This document shows, in pieces, positions 34,268 through 43,706 of a DNA stretch of 64,000 nucleotides. The number at the start of each line of letters is the position of its first letter. Within the stretch, counting starts at the first letter, position 1. This stretch comes from Bacteroides sp. (GTDB lineage: Bacteria > Bacteroidota > Bacteroidia > Bacteroidales > Muribaculaceae). The position numbers were made by a program, and so were the translations under genes. The notes beneath the pieces were generated by a model. That model was given only the letters and a program-made list of their open reading frames with translations, was not told the DNA's origin and ran no database searches. The stretch lies in contig JAAVCL010000006.1 of the NCBI GenBank assembly GCA_014802335.1, positions 17,811 to 81,810 on the forward strand. Direction: 5' to 3'.

Positions 34268-37045
34268 TTAGCGCACATAGACTTTGGCTGTTGTGCCGCC
34301 GGCACGCACTATGTAGAGTGCCGGGCTTACAGATATGTTTGCCTCTCCCTGTGCAGAAGCCACGCGTACACCGTCGAGTGTGTAGATTTCAACGGGACCG
34401 TTGTTGTTTACAACATGGATCATGCCGTTGGATGTGAACACACGTGTGCCTTCGGATGTTTCGTAGGTTGCGTCTTCGATGCCTGAAATGTTTGTGGTTG
34501 TGATCACCACATAGCAGTTAGCCGGAACTGTCACTTTCTTTTCAGCAGCATCAAATGTGGGTGCCGAATCATAGCTGTGTGACGCGATGTGATAAGCCGA
34601 GTTGCTGTCTTTCTTAAAGTTTACGGTTACGGTCACATCCTTGGTTACACTGGGATTTATAACGGCATAGAGTTCTTTGTCGCCGGCGGTGGTGGAAAGA
34701 GTGCGTTGATTCCAGCTGCTGAACGCTAAGGTGTAGTCGCCTTCGTCGGTGAAGAGTTCGGGGTTGTTGAGGCGCAGACGAACCAATTCACCATAGTTTC
34801 TGTACAGCCCTGCATTGTTGGAATCGTTCAGAAGGTTCCAGTTTACAATCTTGGGGCTTGTATTGTTACCGCCATTATTGTCTTTGGTGTTCTGAGCGTT
34901 ACCCATTTCCGAGAATTGCCAGATCATGTGCGAACCGGGCACGAGCAGCATTTGGGCAGCAGCCGAGCCACAGCGTTGCATACTTACCTTGTGGTTACCT
35001 TTCACTCCTTCCACGCCCCACATGTCTTGTTTGTAGGCCAGACGCTGTTCGTCGTGGCTTTCAAGATAGGCCACGGTGCTTCCGGGGGTGCGGCCGTCTT
35101 TTACAGCCCACATGCGCTGAAGGTTTGAATTGGAGGTATAGCCCATTGCAAACTGACAACCCGGGTCGTTGACGTTCGCCCAGTTGAGTTCGCCATCTTC
35201 CGCCATTTCGTTTTCTTCTTTGGCACCGGCAAGATTCTCGTTGATAAAATATGCATCGGGATTAACTTCACGCATCGCGTTGTGGATGGCTTTCATGTTG
35301 GCAACGCGGCTGGCATTGTAGGCATTCGTACCGCTATCCTGATTGTTGGCGTAAGAATCGTTGTTGCCAAGGCCCTTCACGAGGTCGAAACGGAATCCGT
35401 CTACCTTATACTCGTCAAGCCAGAACTTCACCATGTCATACCATTGCTGACGCACCAGTGGATAGCCCTGATTCCAGTCGTTGAGCACACTGTAGGCGTG
35501 GGGTGCGGTCTGATTGTAGAACGGATTGGAGGCGATAGGATAGAGCTGATACCAGGGATGAAGACCGTCCGACTGGTTGAACACCACGTCAAGAATAACG
35601 GCCATGCCTAATTCATGACATTTATCGATAAATTCCTTGTAGTCCTGCGGGGTGCCATAGGCTTTGTCGACAGCGAAATAGAAGTTCGGATTATATCCCC
35701 ACGAGTTGTTACCGTTAAACTCATTGATGGGGAGAAGTTCGATTGCGTTTACGCCAAGTTCTTTAAGATAGGGAAGTTTTTCCATTGCGAGGCGCACGGT
35801 TCCATCCCCGAGTGCCTTGCCCTCGGTGCCGGTGAAGTCGCGGAACAAGAGTTCGTAAATCACGAGATTTTCTTTTGAGGCGCCCTTGAAGTCGGTGATG
35901 TTCCAGTCGTAATCAAGCAGATTGTCTGAATACCAGGCCACAAGAGTGTTTGCGGGAACTTTCCCCTGGGGATACTCGGGCATGTCGGGATATACCTCGT
36001 TTGATATATATTTGTCATTGTAGGGGTCGAGCACGAGGCGTGCGTAGGGATCGCCCACTGCCTTCGAACCGTCAACCATGTAGTAGTAACCGAATTCAGT
36101 GCCTGTGGTGGCTGCCGGAAGAGTGATTTTAAAATAGCGGAACACCGCCCCTTCGATCGTTGTTTCGGCATAATCCATCACATAGTCGTTGTCGGGGGTA
36201 TAGCCGTTCCACGAGCCAACGATCATCGCACTCTCTTTCTGCGGTGCGGCCAGACAGAATGTATAGGTTCCGTCGGCATTTTTTGTAAGACCCATCGGGG
36301 GGATAGTGGTGTCGGCTGCCGGCTGCGAATCGCGCGCAAACACGATCTGGATGCTTCTCTCAAGAGTCACATCTCCCGAAGTGGCGATTGCCTTTACGAT
36401 GTAGTTGCCAACCTCCTCGAACTTGTAGGAAGCTGCAAGAGTGGTGACATTTGCAGCCTCGCCGATCACGGTGCCGTTAACAGTGATCTTAATGTTGGCT
36501 TCGGTGGTGGTGGTGGCGGTGAACTTAACCGGATTTGTCTGCGCATTCACAATCGAGCTTAAGCGGCTCTGGCGGAATTCGAGTTGGAAGCCGGAATCAA
36601 CCACATCCACAAAAATATCGGTTTCACCCTCTCCTTTACCGGTCTTCGAACCGTCGGCATTGCGGAAAACGAAGCAGAGTTTGGTTACAGTCTCATCATC
36701 GGCCACGCCATAATAAGTGCGGATATCACCGATGTATAGCTTCCAAAGATTCTCGCTAACGTATGAGAGCTGATATTTTTCGTTGTTTGACTCCCAGGCA
36801 GGAGCATATTTCCATGAAGTGGTGGTGCCGTCGGCAGAGATAACTTCAACACCGGTGTGGGCATAGATGGCAGTGTTGGCCGGGCTGCCCATCAGGCCTT
36901 TGCTTCCTTCGTCGGCGTGGAAATAGATAACTACGTTTTCCGAATCCTCCTGAAGCGGGGTCGGTTCGGTTGTGACAACCTGCGCCTTCAGTCCCGGCAG
37001 GAATCCGAGCAGGCACATTAAGAGAATGAGATAAGTTTTTTTCAT
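34268..37045 (-). CDS. T9SS-secreted GH13 amylase/pullulanase-like enzyme
   Basis: 925 residues. Signal peptide (to LKAQ), an N-terminal sandwich domain of about 140 residues ending TDIFVDVV, an Ig-like domain (about 150-235), an E-set/CBM48-like domain (FCLAAPQKESAMIVGSWNGY, about 255-370), the GH13 barrel (about 390-790), a C-terminal beta domain and a T9SS tail (VEIYTLDGVRVASA ... LYIVRAGG). Catalytic residues: D554 (GFRFDLVKG), E603 (INENLAG) and D665 (ESHDEQ). Region I reads DVVFNQ, so the usual His is Gln491. The CBM48-like and barrel layout suggests a branching-point or pullulan-active enzyme outside the cell. The gene is preceded by the DUF695 gene (58 bp gap). Confidence 0.9.
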   Translation of the reverse strand: MKKTYLILLMCLLGFLPGLKAQVVTTEPTPLQEDSENVVIYFHADEGSKGLMGSPANTAIYAHTGVEVISADGTTTSWKYAPAWESNNEKYQLSYVSENLWKLYIGDIRTYYGVADDETVTKLCFVFRNADGSKTGKGEGETDIFVDVVDSGFQLEFRQSRLSSIVNAQTNPVKFTATTTTEANIKITVNGTVIGEAANVTTLAASYKFEEVGNYIVKAIATSGDVTLERSIQIVFARDSQPAADTTIPPMGLTKNADGTYTFCLAAPQKESAMIVGSWNGYTPDNDYVMDYAETTIEGAVFRYFKITLPAATTGTEFGYYYMVDGSKAVGDPYARLVLDPYNDKYISNEVYPDMPEYPQGKVPANTLVAWYSDNLLDYDWNITDFKGASKENLVIYELLFRDFTGTEGKALGDGTVRLAMEKLPYLKELGVNAIELLPINEFNGNNSWGYNPNFYFAVDKAYGTPQDYKEFIDKCHELGMAVILDVVFNQSDGLHPWYQLYPIASNPFYNQTAPHAYSVLNDWNQGYPLVRQQWYDMVKFWLDEYKVDGFRFDLVKGLGNNDSYANNQDSGTNAYNASRVANMKAIHNAMREVNPDAYFINENLAGAKEENEMAEDGELNWANVNDPGCQFAMGYTSNSNLQRMWAVKDGRTPGSTVAYLESHDEQRLAYKQDMWGVEGVKGNHKVSMQRCGSAAAQMLLVPGSHMIWQFSEMGNAQNTKDNNGGNNTSPKIVNWNLLNDSNNAGLYRNYGELVRLRLNNPELFTDEGDYTLAFSSWNQRTLSTTAGDKELYAVINPSVTKDVTVTVNFKKDSNSAYHIASHSYDSAPTFDAAEKKVTVPANCYVVITTTNISGIEDATYETSEGTRVFTSNGMIHVVNNNGPVEIYTLDGVRVASAQGEANISVSPALYIVRAGGTTAKVYVR

Positions 37046-37103
37046 AAGGTTAACCTTCTGTTTATAATTTTTTTAAGAATTTTCAAGTTTTCCGGGGGCG
37101 GTT

Positions 37104-37556
37104 TCAATCGTTCTCCTCGCTTTCATCTTCAGGGATATAGGTCAGTTCATACATTTCCTTATATTCTTCCCAATCGGGATCTGACTGTGCCTCAATTTCA
37201 AATGGAATCGTTTCTTCAATGTCCTCAAGTGCGCGGTTAAATACCTTGTTAAAGATGTTGAGGTTGCCGGTGTAGAACAGCCAGTCCCGTCTGCCTTCGC
37301 CGGTGAATACGGCCACAAGATAAGCGGCTTTATCTTTGCTGAAAGTAGCTTCAAATGCGTCATGCACCTGTCCCATCAATTCCGCATCGCGTTCCACGGG
37401 CATCCCGTCGGGCATCTGTTCGTAATGCCACGAAACGCGGATAAGATAGGGCATTTTCCCTTTCGCCATTATTTTCTCCATGTTGTCGCGTCCGGTCACG
37501 ATAACCGTGCGGCCGCTTTCCCCTTCCATCGGGGCACTCCACCATCGTTGCGCCAT
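37104..37556 (-). CDS. DUF695 protein
   Basis: 150 residues, acidic, without signal or membrane helix. It has RVSWHYEQMPDGMP, AYLVAVFTGEGRRDWLFYTG and FEIEAQSDPDWEEYKEMY, the pattern of DUF695 (no assigned function). The start lies 2 bp beyond the stop of the DUF2027 gene, so the two are co-translated. Confidence 0.75.
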   Translation of the reverse strand: MAQRWWSAPMEGESGRTVIVTGRDNMEKIMAKGKMPYLIRVSWHYEQMPDGMPVERDAELMGQVHDAFEATFSKDKAAYLVAVFTGEGRRDWLFYTGNLNIFNKVFNRALEDIEETIPFEIEAQSDPDWEEYKEMYELTYIPEDESEEND

Positions 37557-37558
37557 GA

Positions 37559-38278
37559 TTACTTACGTTTGCGTGGATGCTCGGCGAAAAGAGGCACTTC
37601 GAGCACCGGTGTGTCAAAATAAATTCCCGGGCGGAAACAATGTAATTTGTAGAATTTCGAAAGGTCGAGTTTGCGCGATACGCTCAGGGGCATCTTGATT
37701 TCGAAGCTTTTGTCTTTCTTGTATGCAATGGCCTGAAACACAACTCTTTCAAGTTGATTCACACTTTGCTGGGTGTATTGGGCGAGGTCCACAATCTCAT
37801 TTGGAGCAGCCACGCCGCGGCCCACATTTGCCCATCCCTTCTCGGCATCCCGCCTCAACAGCTGATAGTCGAGAAAATAGTTCGAGTCGTTTACAAGCAC
37901 AGTGTTAAACACCGTGTTCGACAGGTCTTTTATATTTTCAGGCTCGAAGGCGAGAACAACAGTCATGTCATCGCCATATTCTGTTTCCTCAATGGGGAAA
38001 TCCTCTTCGGCCGGGGCTGTTTGTTTTGCAGATTGCGCGGTATTGACCGGGGTGCTGCGCTTGTCGCTGCGACCGGTGTCGAACGCCTTTTGGTCAAACA
38101 TCTTGTGGCCCGGCGTGCTGTCCTGATGTCCGGCCGGGAGCACAACCACGAGTTCCGAGGTCTGCACGGGAGTCTCGAACCCATCATCGTCAACAAATGC
38201 TATCCGGCCATCAACTCTCAGCACTTTGCCACCGCCCACGGCATTAAGGTATCTGACGGTATCTCCAGGTTTTATCAT
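37559..38278 (-). CDS. DUF2027 protein without an Smr domain
   Basis: 239 residues. The N-terminal KPGDTVRYLNAVGGGKVLRV and FVDDDGFETPV are typical of DUF2027, and the middle (AFEPENIKDLSNTVFNTVLV, NDSNYFLDYQLL) matches the family's beta domain. Most Bacteroidetes members continue with a C-terminal Smr (MutS2-like) domain; here the protein ends at EVPLFAEHPRKRK, so that domain is missing or encoded elsewhere. PhoH lies 3 bp upstream. Function is unknown. Confidence 0.78.
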   Translation of the reverse strand: MIKPGDTVRYLNAVGGGKVLRVDGRIAFVDDDGFETPVQTSELVVVLPAGHQDSTPGHKMFDQKAFDTGRSDKRSTPVNTAQSAKQTAPAEEDFPIEETEYGDDMTVVLAFEPENIKDLSNTVFNTVLVNDSNYFLDYQLLRRDAEKGWANVGRGVAAPNEIVDLAQYTQQSVNQLERVVFQAIAYKKDKSFEIKMPLSVSRKLDLSKFYKLHCFRPGIYFDTPVLEVPLFAEHPRKRK

Positions 38279-38281
38279 TTC

Positions 38282-39259
38282 TTATTCTGCGGCTTCATCG
38301 GCCGTCTCGTTTTCAGTTTCCGGTTCTTCTTTTGTATTCTCGTATGCATCAACTATCCGCTGCACCAGCGGGTGACGCACAATATCTTTCTTTTCATACT
38401 CAATGATGCCGATGCCTTTCACATTGCGAAGTATCCTCAATGCGCTCAGCAGTCCGCTTCGGGTGGAACGCGGAAGGTCAATCTGAGTCACGTCTCCGGT
38501 CACCACCATCTTTGAATTCATGCCAAGGCGCGTAAGAAACATCTTCATCTGTTGGGTGGTGGTGTTCTGAGCCTCGTCAAGGATAATGACTGCATCGTTG
38601 AGAGTGCGACCGCGCATGAAGGCAAGGGGAGCGATCTGAATTGTGCCGGCATCCATATATTCCTTCAGCTTCAGAGGCGGAAGCATATCCTCCAGCGCGT
38701 CATAGAGCGGCTGGAGATAAGGGTCGATTTTATCTTTCATGTCCCCGGGGAGGAAGCCTAATTTTTCTCCTGCCTCCACGGCCGGGCGCGAAAGGATGAG
38801 TTTCCTGATTTCCTTATTCTTCAGCGCGCGCACCGCCAGGGCGATGGCAATGTAGGTCTTGCCGGTTCCGGCCGGACCCAGGGCGAATGTGAGGTCATTC
38901 TCGTCAAAACTGCGCACCATGCGGGCCTGATTGGCATTGCGGGCTGAAATCGGTTTGCCGTTCTGACCATAAATTATGACGCCGGCCGCGTCGCGGCGCA
39001 CGGGTGCCTCTCCGCGAACAATGTCGATTATCGCGTCTTCGTTCAGACTGTTATATTTCGAGGCGTAGGCCTCTATTTCCTTTACCTTGCGTTCAAATTC
39101 GGCGGTCTCGCTTTCTTCTCCGATCACCTTGATCACGTTGCCGCGGGCTGCAACCCGAAGCTTGGGAAAAAGGTTTCTTACAAGCGAGATATTGGAGTTA
39201 TTAGGCCCGTAGAACGTCTGCGGGTCTATGCCGTCTATTATGATTATTCTTTCGATCAT
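38282..39259 (-). CDS. phoH: PhoH-like ATPase
   Basis: 325 residues from the ATG at 39259 (MIERIIIIDG; an upstream start would add 22 unlikely residues). N-terminal KH-like part, then the PhoH helicase-like core with Walker A GPAGTGKTYIA (about residues 136-146) and Walker B AVIILDEAQNTT (about 223-234). The family is linked to RNA metabolism and phosphate-starvation response, in the cytoplasm. It sits between sufB (10 bp upstream) and DUF2027 (3 bp downstream). Confidence 0.92.
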   Translation of the reverse strand: MIERIIIIDGIDPQTFYGPNNSNISLVRNLFPKLRVAARGNVIKVIGEESETAEFERKVKEIEAYASKYNSLNEDAIIDIVRGEAPVRRDAAGVIIYGQNGKPISARNANQARMVRSFDENDLTFALGPAGTGKTYIAIALAVRALKNKEIRKLILSRPAVEAGEKLGFLPGDMKDKIDPYLQPLYDALEDMLPPLKLKEYMDAGTIQIAPLAFMRGRTLNDAVIILDEAQNTTTQQMKMFLTRLGMNSKMVVTGDVTQIDLPRSTRSGLLSALRILRNVKGIGIIEYEKKDIVRHPLVQRIVDAYENTKEEPETENETADEAAE

Positions 39260-39269
39260 GACTTGTTTG

Positions 39270-40745
39270 TTAACCCACAGAATTTTCAAGTGAAATCTGC
39301 AGCAGCTTCTGTGCCTCGACTGCAAACTCCATAGGCAGTTTGTTCATTACTTCGCGAGTGTAACCGCCCACGATCAGGGCAATGGCTTCTTCGGTGGGTA
39401 TGCCGCGCTGACGGCAATAGAACAATTGCTGTTCGTTGATTTTCGAGGTCGTGGCCTCGTGTTCAACAGTCGACGTTTCGTTGTCTACCTCGATGTAGGG
39501 GAAAGTGTGTGCTCCGCAACGGTCGCCCATCAGCAGCGAGTCGCACTGCGTGTAGTTGCGACATCCCGTCGCGCCGGGGACAACCTTCACCAATCCGCGG
39601 TAACTGTTCTGTGAATATCCTGCCGATATTCCTTTGCTGACAATAGTGCTTCGGGAGTTGCGCCCTATGTGTATCATCTTTGTGCCCGTGTCGGCTTGCT
39701 GATAATTGTTGGTGAGGGCCACACTGTAGAATTCTCCCACACTCTCATCCCCTTTCAGAACGCAGCTCGGATATTTCCACGTGATTGCGGATCCGGTCTC
39801 AACCTGAGTCCAGGAGAGTTTGGAGCGATGTCCGCGGCAAAGCCCCCGCTTGGTCACGAAATTATAAACGCCTCCGCGCCCTTCCTTGTCTCCGGCATAC
39901 CAGTTCTGGACCGTCGAGTATTTCACTTCAGCCCGGTCTTCAACTATGATTTCCACAACGGCCGCATGAAGCTGATTCTCGTCGCGCATCGGGGCCGTGC
40001 ATCCTTCGAGATAACTTACGTAGGCATCATCGTCGGCTACGATAAGAGTGCGCTCGAATTGGCCTGTCCCCGAGGCGTTGATTCTGAAGTAGGTGCTAAG
40101 CTCCATCGGGCAGCGGACTCCCTTGGGGATATATACAAACGAACCGTCGGAAAAAACGGCGGCATTAAGCGCGGCATAAAAATTGTCGCGGTAAGACACA
40201 ACGCTGCCAAGATATTTCTTTACAAGCTCGGGGTAATCTTTCACTGCCTCCGACATCGAACAGAAGATAACGCCTAATTCGGCAAGTTTCTCCCTGTGAG
40301 TCGTTTTTACACTCACCGAGTCGAGAACGGCGTCGACCGCAACCCCGGCCAGATGTTTCTGTTCCTCAAGAGATATGCCCAGTTTGTTGAATGTTTTTAT
40401 CAATTCCGGGTCAACCTCGTCAAGACTTTTTTTCAGTTCCTTCTTTTTGGGGGCGGCATAGTAACTTATGGCCTGAAAGTCGATGGCCGGAATTTTCAGA
40501 TGCGCCCAATGCGGCACCTCGAGTGTCTCCCAGTAGCGGAAAGCTTTGAGCCGGTAGTCAAGAAGCCATTCCGGTTCTCCTTTTACGCGTGATATGAAGC
40601 GCACCGTGTCTTCGTTCAGACCCGGCGGAACGATTTCGGTATCGATATCCGATGTGAAACCATATTTATATTCTGAATTGGCAGCCTCTTCCAGCACGTG
40701 TCTGGACTCTTCGGCACGGTCAGACCTATCCTTGTCCATTTCCAT
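39270..40745 (-). CDS. sufB: Fe-S cluster assembly protein SufB
   Basis: 491 residues. Scaffold subunit of SufBC2D, which builds Fe-S clusters. Seen: the N-terminal [20 protein letters not shown], the beta-helix core with the SYLEGCTAP cysteine segment, and [12 protein letters not shown] near the C-terminus, all as in SufB. sufC and sufD are not next to it: downstream is phoH, upstream the terminase pair. A strong promoter lies at 40780-40810. The ATG at 40745 is two codons before another ATG, so the exact start is uncertain. Confidence 0.95.
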   Translation of the reverse strand: MEMDKDRSDRAEESRHVLEEAANSEYKYGFTSDIDTEIVPPGLNEDTVRFISRVKGEPEWLLDYRLKAFRYWETLEVPHWAHLKIPAIDFQAISYYAAPKKKELKKSLDEVDPELIKTFNKLGISLEEQKHLAGVAVDAVLDSVSVKTTHREKLAELGVIFCSMSEAVKDYPELVKKYLGSVVSYRDNFYAALNAAVFSDGSFVYIPKGVRCPMELSTYFRINASGTGQFERTLIVADDDAYVSYLEGCTAPMRDENQLHAAVVEIIVEDRAEVKYSTVQNWYAGDKEGRGGVYNFVTKRGLCRGHRSKLSWTQVETGSAITWKYPSCVLKGDESVGEFYSVALTNNYQQADTGTKMIHIGRNSRSTIVSKGISAGYSQNSYRGLVKVVPGATGCRNYTQCDSLLMGDRCGAHTFPYIEVDNETSTVEHEATTSKINEQQLFYCRQRGIPTEEAIALIVGGYTREVMNKLPMEFAVEAQKLLQISLENSVG

Positions 40746-40779
40746 GGTAATTTTTGCTATATCTTTATATATAGATACG

Positions 40780-40810
40780 CAAAATTAGCGAAAAAGTTGC
40801 AGAAAGGCAA
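40780..40810 (-). promoter_or_regulatory. Promoter of sufB
   Basis: Minus strand TTGC (40807-40810), 19 bp, TAATTTTG (40780-40787), 35 bp before the ATG. It lies in the gap after the terminase stop, so sufB need not depend on read-through from the terminase genes. Confidence 0.6.
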
Positions 40811-40835
40811 AAAAACTGCTGTGGCGCAGCGGGGT

Positions 40836-42968
40836 TCACCAGGCTGCCAGTCCGGTGGGTCGCTTGCGGCGCGAATATGGCGAGGCGGTGTCGGTGATGA
40901 CCCGTCGGGGCGTCTCCATTTCGTGATAGATGATGTGCAGGCCGATTGCACGAGTCATCAGAAGGTCGTCGTGGCAACCTGCAATGGCTCCGAACGATCC
41001 GTTCTGTCTCCTTTCGTAGGCCAGATATTCGTCGAGACAAGCCCGGTCGCGTTCCGTATAGAGCGCTTCGCGAATCACCTTGACCAGCGTTGCGATAATC
41101 ATCGGCTTGGTGGCCATGTTGGTATGAAATCCATAGCGTGTCGGTGCGCCTCGCGACACATCTTCCTCACTGGGCCGGCGCGCATATAGATTCTCGTAAA
41201 TGTCTCTGAGTCGGTTGAGTATGAAGTTCGATTGGTTACCATCCGTGTCGCGGTCGGGGTCTCTCGTTTCGAGAGTGTTGCTTTCAATTACGAGCAGGGC
41301 GTTGTCGTAGTAGGTCGCGGCCATTGCCGATTTCCATGCGAGAATATCAAAATCTGTATGGCCGCGCCATTGCGCCACCACTTCCGGACCGCCCCCCTCA
41401 AGCATCGGTGCCCTGTCGAAAACCACAATCACCGACCAGTCCGCTTTCAGCGACCGGCCGCCCACATCTACCACCGCAACATAACGGTCGCGTATGCGGC
41501 TCCCGGTGGTGGTTTCCGGTTTTTTCCATATTTGCCACCCTCCGGAATCCAGTTGGCTGAATCCCACATCGGCCAGCAGGCGCCGGCGGTCCGCGTCGCT
41601 GATATAGGCCCCTCCGAAATCGCGTGCGGACGGAACGTCAATTTCTCCTTTCACGGGCTGAAGCGAGCATCCTTCGCGCAGGGCTTCGACGCGATATTTG
41701 TCGAATACGCGGGCCCCGGAATGGACAAAGGCTTCCACATCATCACTCGGATATTCGGAGGCCATAAGGCCGTGGTCGCTATATTTTGACCGTTCGGAAA
41801 TATACCAGGCAATAGCCTCAAGCGTGGCGCCGCGTTCCCACAACCACCACAGATAGCATCCCGGTTGTTCGCGGTCGCTTGTGGAGGTCTCAACGTTGCG
41901 GCCCTCCCACAGACGGCGCGCCAATGCCTCGCGCGCTTCGTCGCTGAGTTGCATGGAATACTGTTCTATCTCATACCAACTCACGAACATTGAATTAAAC
42001 TGCGATTCTCCGCGTCGGGCCGCTTCATATTCCCGATGAAAAAAATTGCCCGTGCCGTTGGCCGTTGACTCATATACAATCATGGTCATCGGCTGCAGCA
42101 GAACGCCCGAACATGCCGACCGCAATATTTGTTCGGGTGTTTTACCGAGTGTCTTTTTCCAGATGCCCACTTCAGAACAGTGCACCAGGCTGTAATCGCC
42201 TCCGCGGCATGAATCGGGGCGTTCGGCTGTGCCGATTTTGATTTTACAATTCCGTGCAGGCACGCGAAACATCGTGCGCGTCTTGCCCACCCATTCCACG
42301 CGCTTCTCCTTCGGGTCGGGACGCGAACCGGCTTCATGCAGCAACGAAAGAGGATAACGGTTGATCATCCTGTCGAACATATCCTTTATTTCCTCGCTCC
42401 CCACTCCCTGATGAGCGATAATCAGCGAGTTCAGTCCGCAGCGGTGCACCAGCTGCAGCCATGCCATGTAGAGTTGCGAGCACGTGCTCCCTCCCCATTG
42501 GCGCGCTTTGAGAAGAATCAGACGGATGGGGAGTCCGGATACGCGCATGGATTCAAGTTTTTCCACAAACTTGCGCTGAGGCCTGTTGAGCCGGAAAAGC
42601 ATATCATCACCTCCGCGCTTATTTTTGATGTAGGCGCGTGTGGCAGCCCAATAGGGGAAATCATGAAGCTGACGCAAGCGGTCGAGACGGTCGTGCAGGG
42701 CCACACGGTCAGATTGAATCACCCGCCGGCCGTGCCGTTTCTCCAGCCATTTGTCGGCATCACCGGTTTCAAGGAGTGCGGCGATTTCCCTGTCTTGGCG
42801 CATCGCTTCCGGAAGCCACGCACGGTCAAGGCCGGCAACGTTGAATTCAAATCTTTCTCCGGTGGAGCCTTCACCACTCACCGGGTCGAAAAGTGCATTG
42901 TTAGCCTCCATGCGTCGGGAGTCTTCTTTCAGTATTTCCTCTATTTCGTTATCAATTATTTTATTCAT
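40836..42968 (-). CDS. Phage-type terminase large subunit (orphan)
   Basis: 710 residues from the ATG at 42968. Packaging motor: ATPase motifs LLKARQWGGST (Walker A-like, about residues 152-162), VHCSEVGIW (Walker B region) and ESTANGTGN (coupling motif); nuclease domain with acidic residues in VAVVDVGGRSLKADWSVIVV (about 515), LLVIESNT (about 575) and AGCHDDLLMTRAIG near the C-terminus. All look intact. The N-terminal extension of about 130 residues is longer than in many TerL. The only phage-like neighbour is the small gene upstream (20 bp); no portal, capsid or tail gene follows, as sufB comes next. Confidence 0.87.
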   Translation of the reverse strand: MNKIIDNEIEEILKEDSRRMEANNALFDPVSGEGSTGERFEFNVAGLDRAWLPEAMRQDREIAALLETGDADKWLEKRHGRRVIQSDRVALHDRLDRLRQLHDFPYWAATRAYIKNKRGGDDMLFRLNRPQRKFVEKLESMRVSGLPIRLILLKARQWGGSTCSQLYMAWLQLVHRCGLNSLIIAHQGVGSEEIKDMFDRMINRYPLSLLHEAGSRPDPKEKRVEWVGKTRTMFRVPARNCKIKIGTAERPDSCRGGDYSLVHCSEVGIWKKTLGKTPEQILRSACSGVLLQPMTMIVYESTANGTGNFFHREYEAARRGESQFNSMFVSWYEIEQYSMQLSDEAREALARRLWEGRNVETSTSDREQPGCYLWWLWERGATLEAIAWYISERSKYSDHGLMASEYPSDDVEAFVHSGARVFDKYRVEALREGCSLQPVKGEIDVPSARDFGGAYISDADRRRLLADVGFSQLDSGGWQIWKKPETTTGSRIRDRYVAVVDVGGRSLKADWSVIVVFDRAPMLEGGGPEVVAQWRGHTDFDILAWKSAMAATYYDNALLVIESNTLETRDPDRDTDGNQSNFILNRLRDIYENLYARRPSEEDVSRGAPTRYGFHTNMATKPMIIATLVKVIREALYTERDRACLDEYLAYERRQNGSFGAIAGCHDDLLMTRAIGLHIIYHEMETPRRVITDTASPYSRRKRPTGLAAW

Positions 42969-42988
42969 CGGGTTGTGTTCTTTTGCTG

Positions 42989-43429
42989 TCAAATTTTGCC
43001 GTTAATTTTGAGTCTTAAGCGGTGGATAGTTCTTGCCCGGGCACGCATGCGGTAGATTATGGTGCGTGCCGAGGTTGGAGTCATGTAAAATTCGGGAGCC
43101 TCCTGAAATATCACCTTGCTTACGGCATGGGTCATGCACAACTCAGGGTGTTCATTCATCAAAACCTTGACTCGCGCAAATATTTCCTCAAACATCTCCC
43201 GGCGCTTCCCGATCATGGTTTCTAACTTATCTCCGCGCAACATTCTGCCGATAACATCTGCGGCACGCTGTTCGCTCACCCAGAAGCGTGGCGAAGGGCG
43301 GAGGGCCGCCTCGCCAAACATTTGACGAAGCGGCATCTCGCGCTCGGTGCGCAACACGTGTAGAAAACTGTGATACAGTTCGCGGTTACGATGGCTTGTG
43401 AAATCTGAAGTGCTACCCGGTTTTTTCAT
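42989..43429 (-). CDS. Terminase partner, putative small subunit
   Basis: 146 residues, basic (ending RMRARARTIHRLRLKINGKI). It begins MKKPGSTSDFTSHRNRELYH and is predicted mostly helical, with a possible DNA-binding helix pair (PSPRFWVSEQRAADVIGRML). The position next to a large terminase, the size and the basic charge fit a small terminase or DNA-recognition subunit; no family is recognised. A TGTACA-rich repeat block lies 75-150 bp upstream. Confidence 0.6.
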   Translation of the reverse strand: MKKPGSTSDFTSHRNRELYHSFLHVLRTEREMPLRQMFGEAALRPSPRFWVSEQRAADVIGRMLRGDKLETMIGKRREMFEEIFARVKVLMNEHPELCMTHAVSKVIFQEAPEFYMTPTSARTIIYRMRARARTIHRLRLKINGKI

Positions 43430-43503
43430 CCTGCGTGTCGGTAAGATAGTGATAATATTAATAGTGATAAGTTGCGGTGAGTCTGCAATGAACTGATCAC
43501 ACC

Positions 43504-43582
43504 GTTGTGTACAGCATTGTGTACAGTAGTGTGTACAGCATTGTGTACAGCATTGTGTACAACATTGTGTTACAGCATTGCG
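43504..43582. repeat. Six-fold TTGTGTACAGCA repeat upstream of the terminase pair
   Basis: Six units spaced 12-13 bp apart, each centred on the palindrome TGTACA (the last one carries an extra T, GTGTTACAG). The regular helical spacing suggests cooperative protein binding: an operator, iteron or terminase recognition site. Confidence 0.75.
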
Positions 43583-43706
43583 TGCTGGCGAAGATTACGG
43601 TTGCAAATATAGCGCAGTAGGCTGCAATATCATTGCAGCCTACTGTTAAAATTTATATAAAATTAGGAATGTTCGAATTCTTGTTTCGGTGAGGGGATCA
43701 GGGTCG

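Noticed and set aside
43504..43582. CRISPR array.
   Set aside because: The TTGTGTACAGCA units are head-to-tail with no unique spacers, so this is a tandem binding-site-like repeat and not CRISPR. No cas gene is present.
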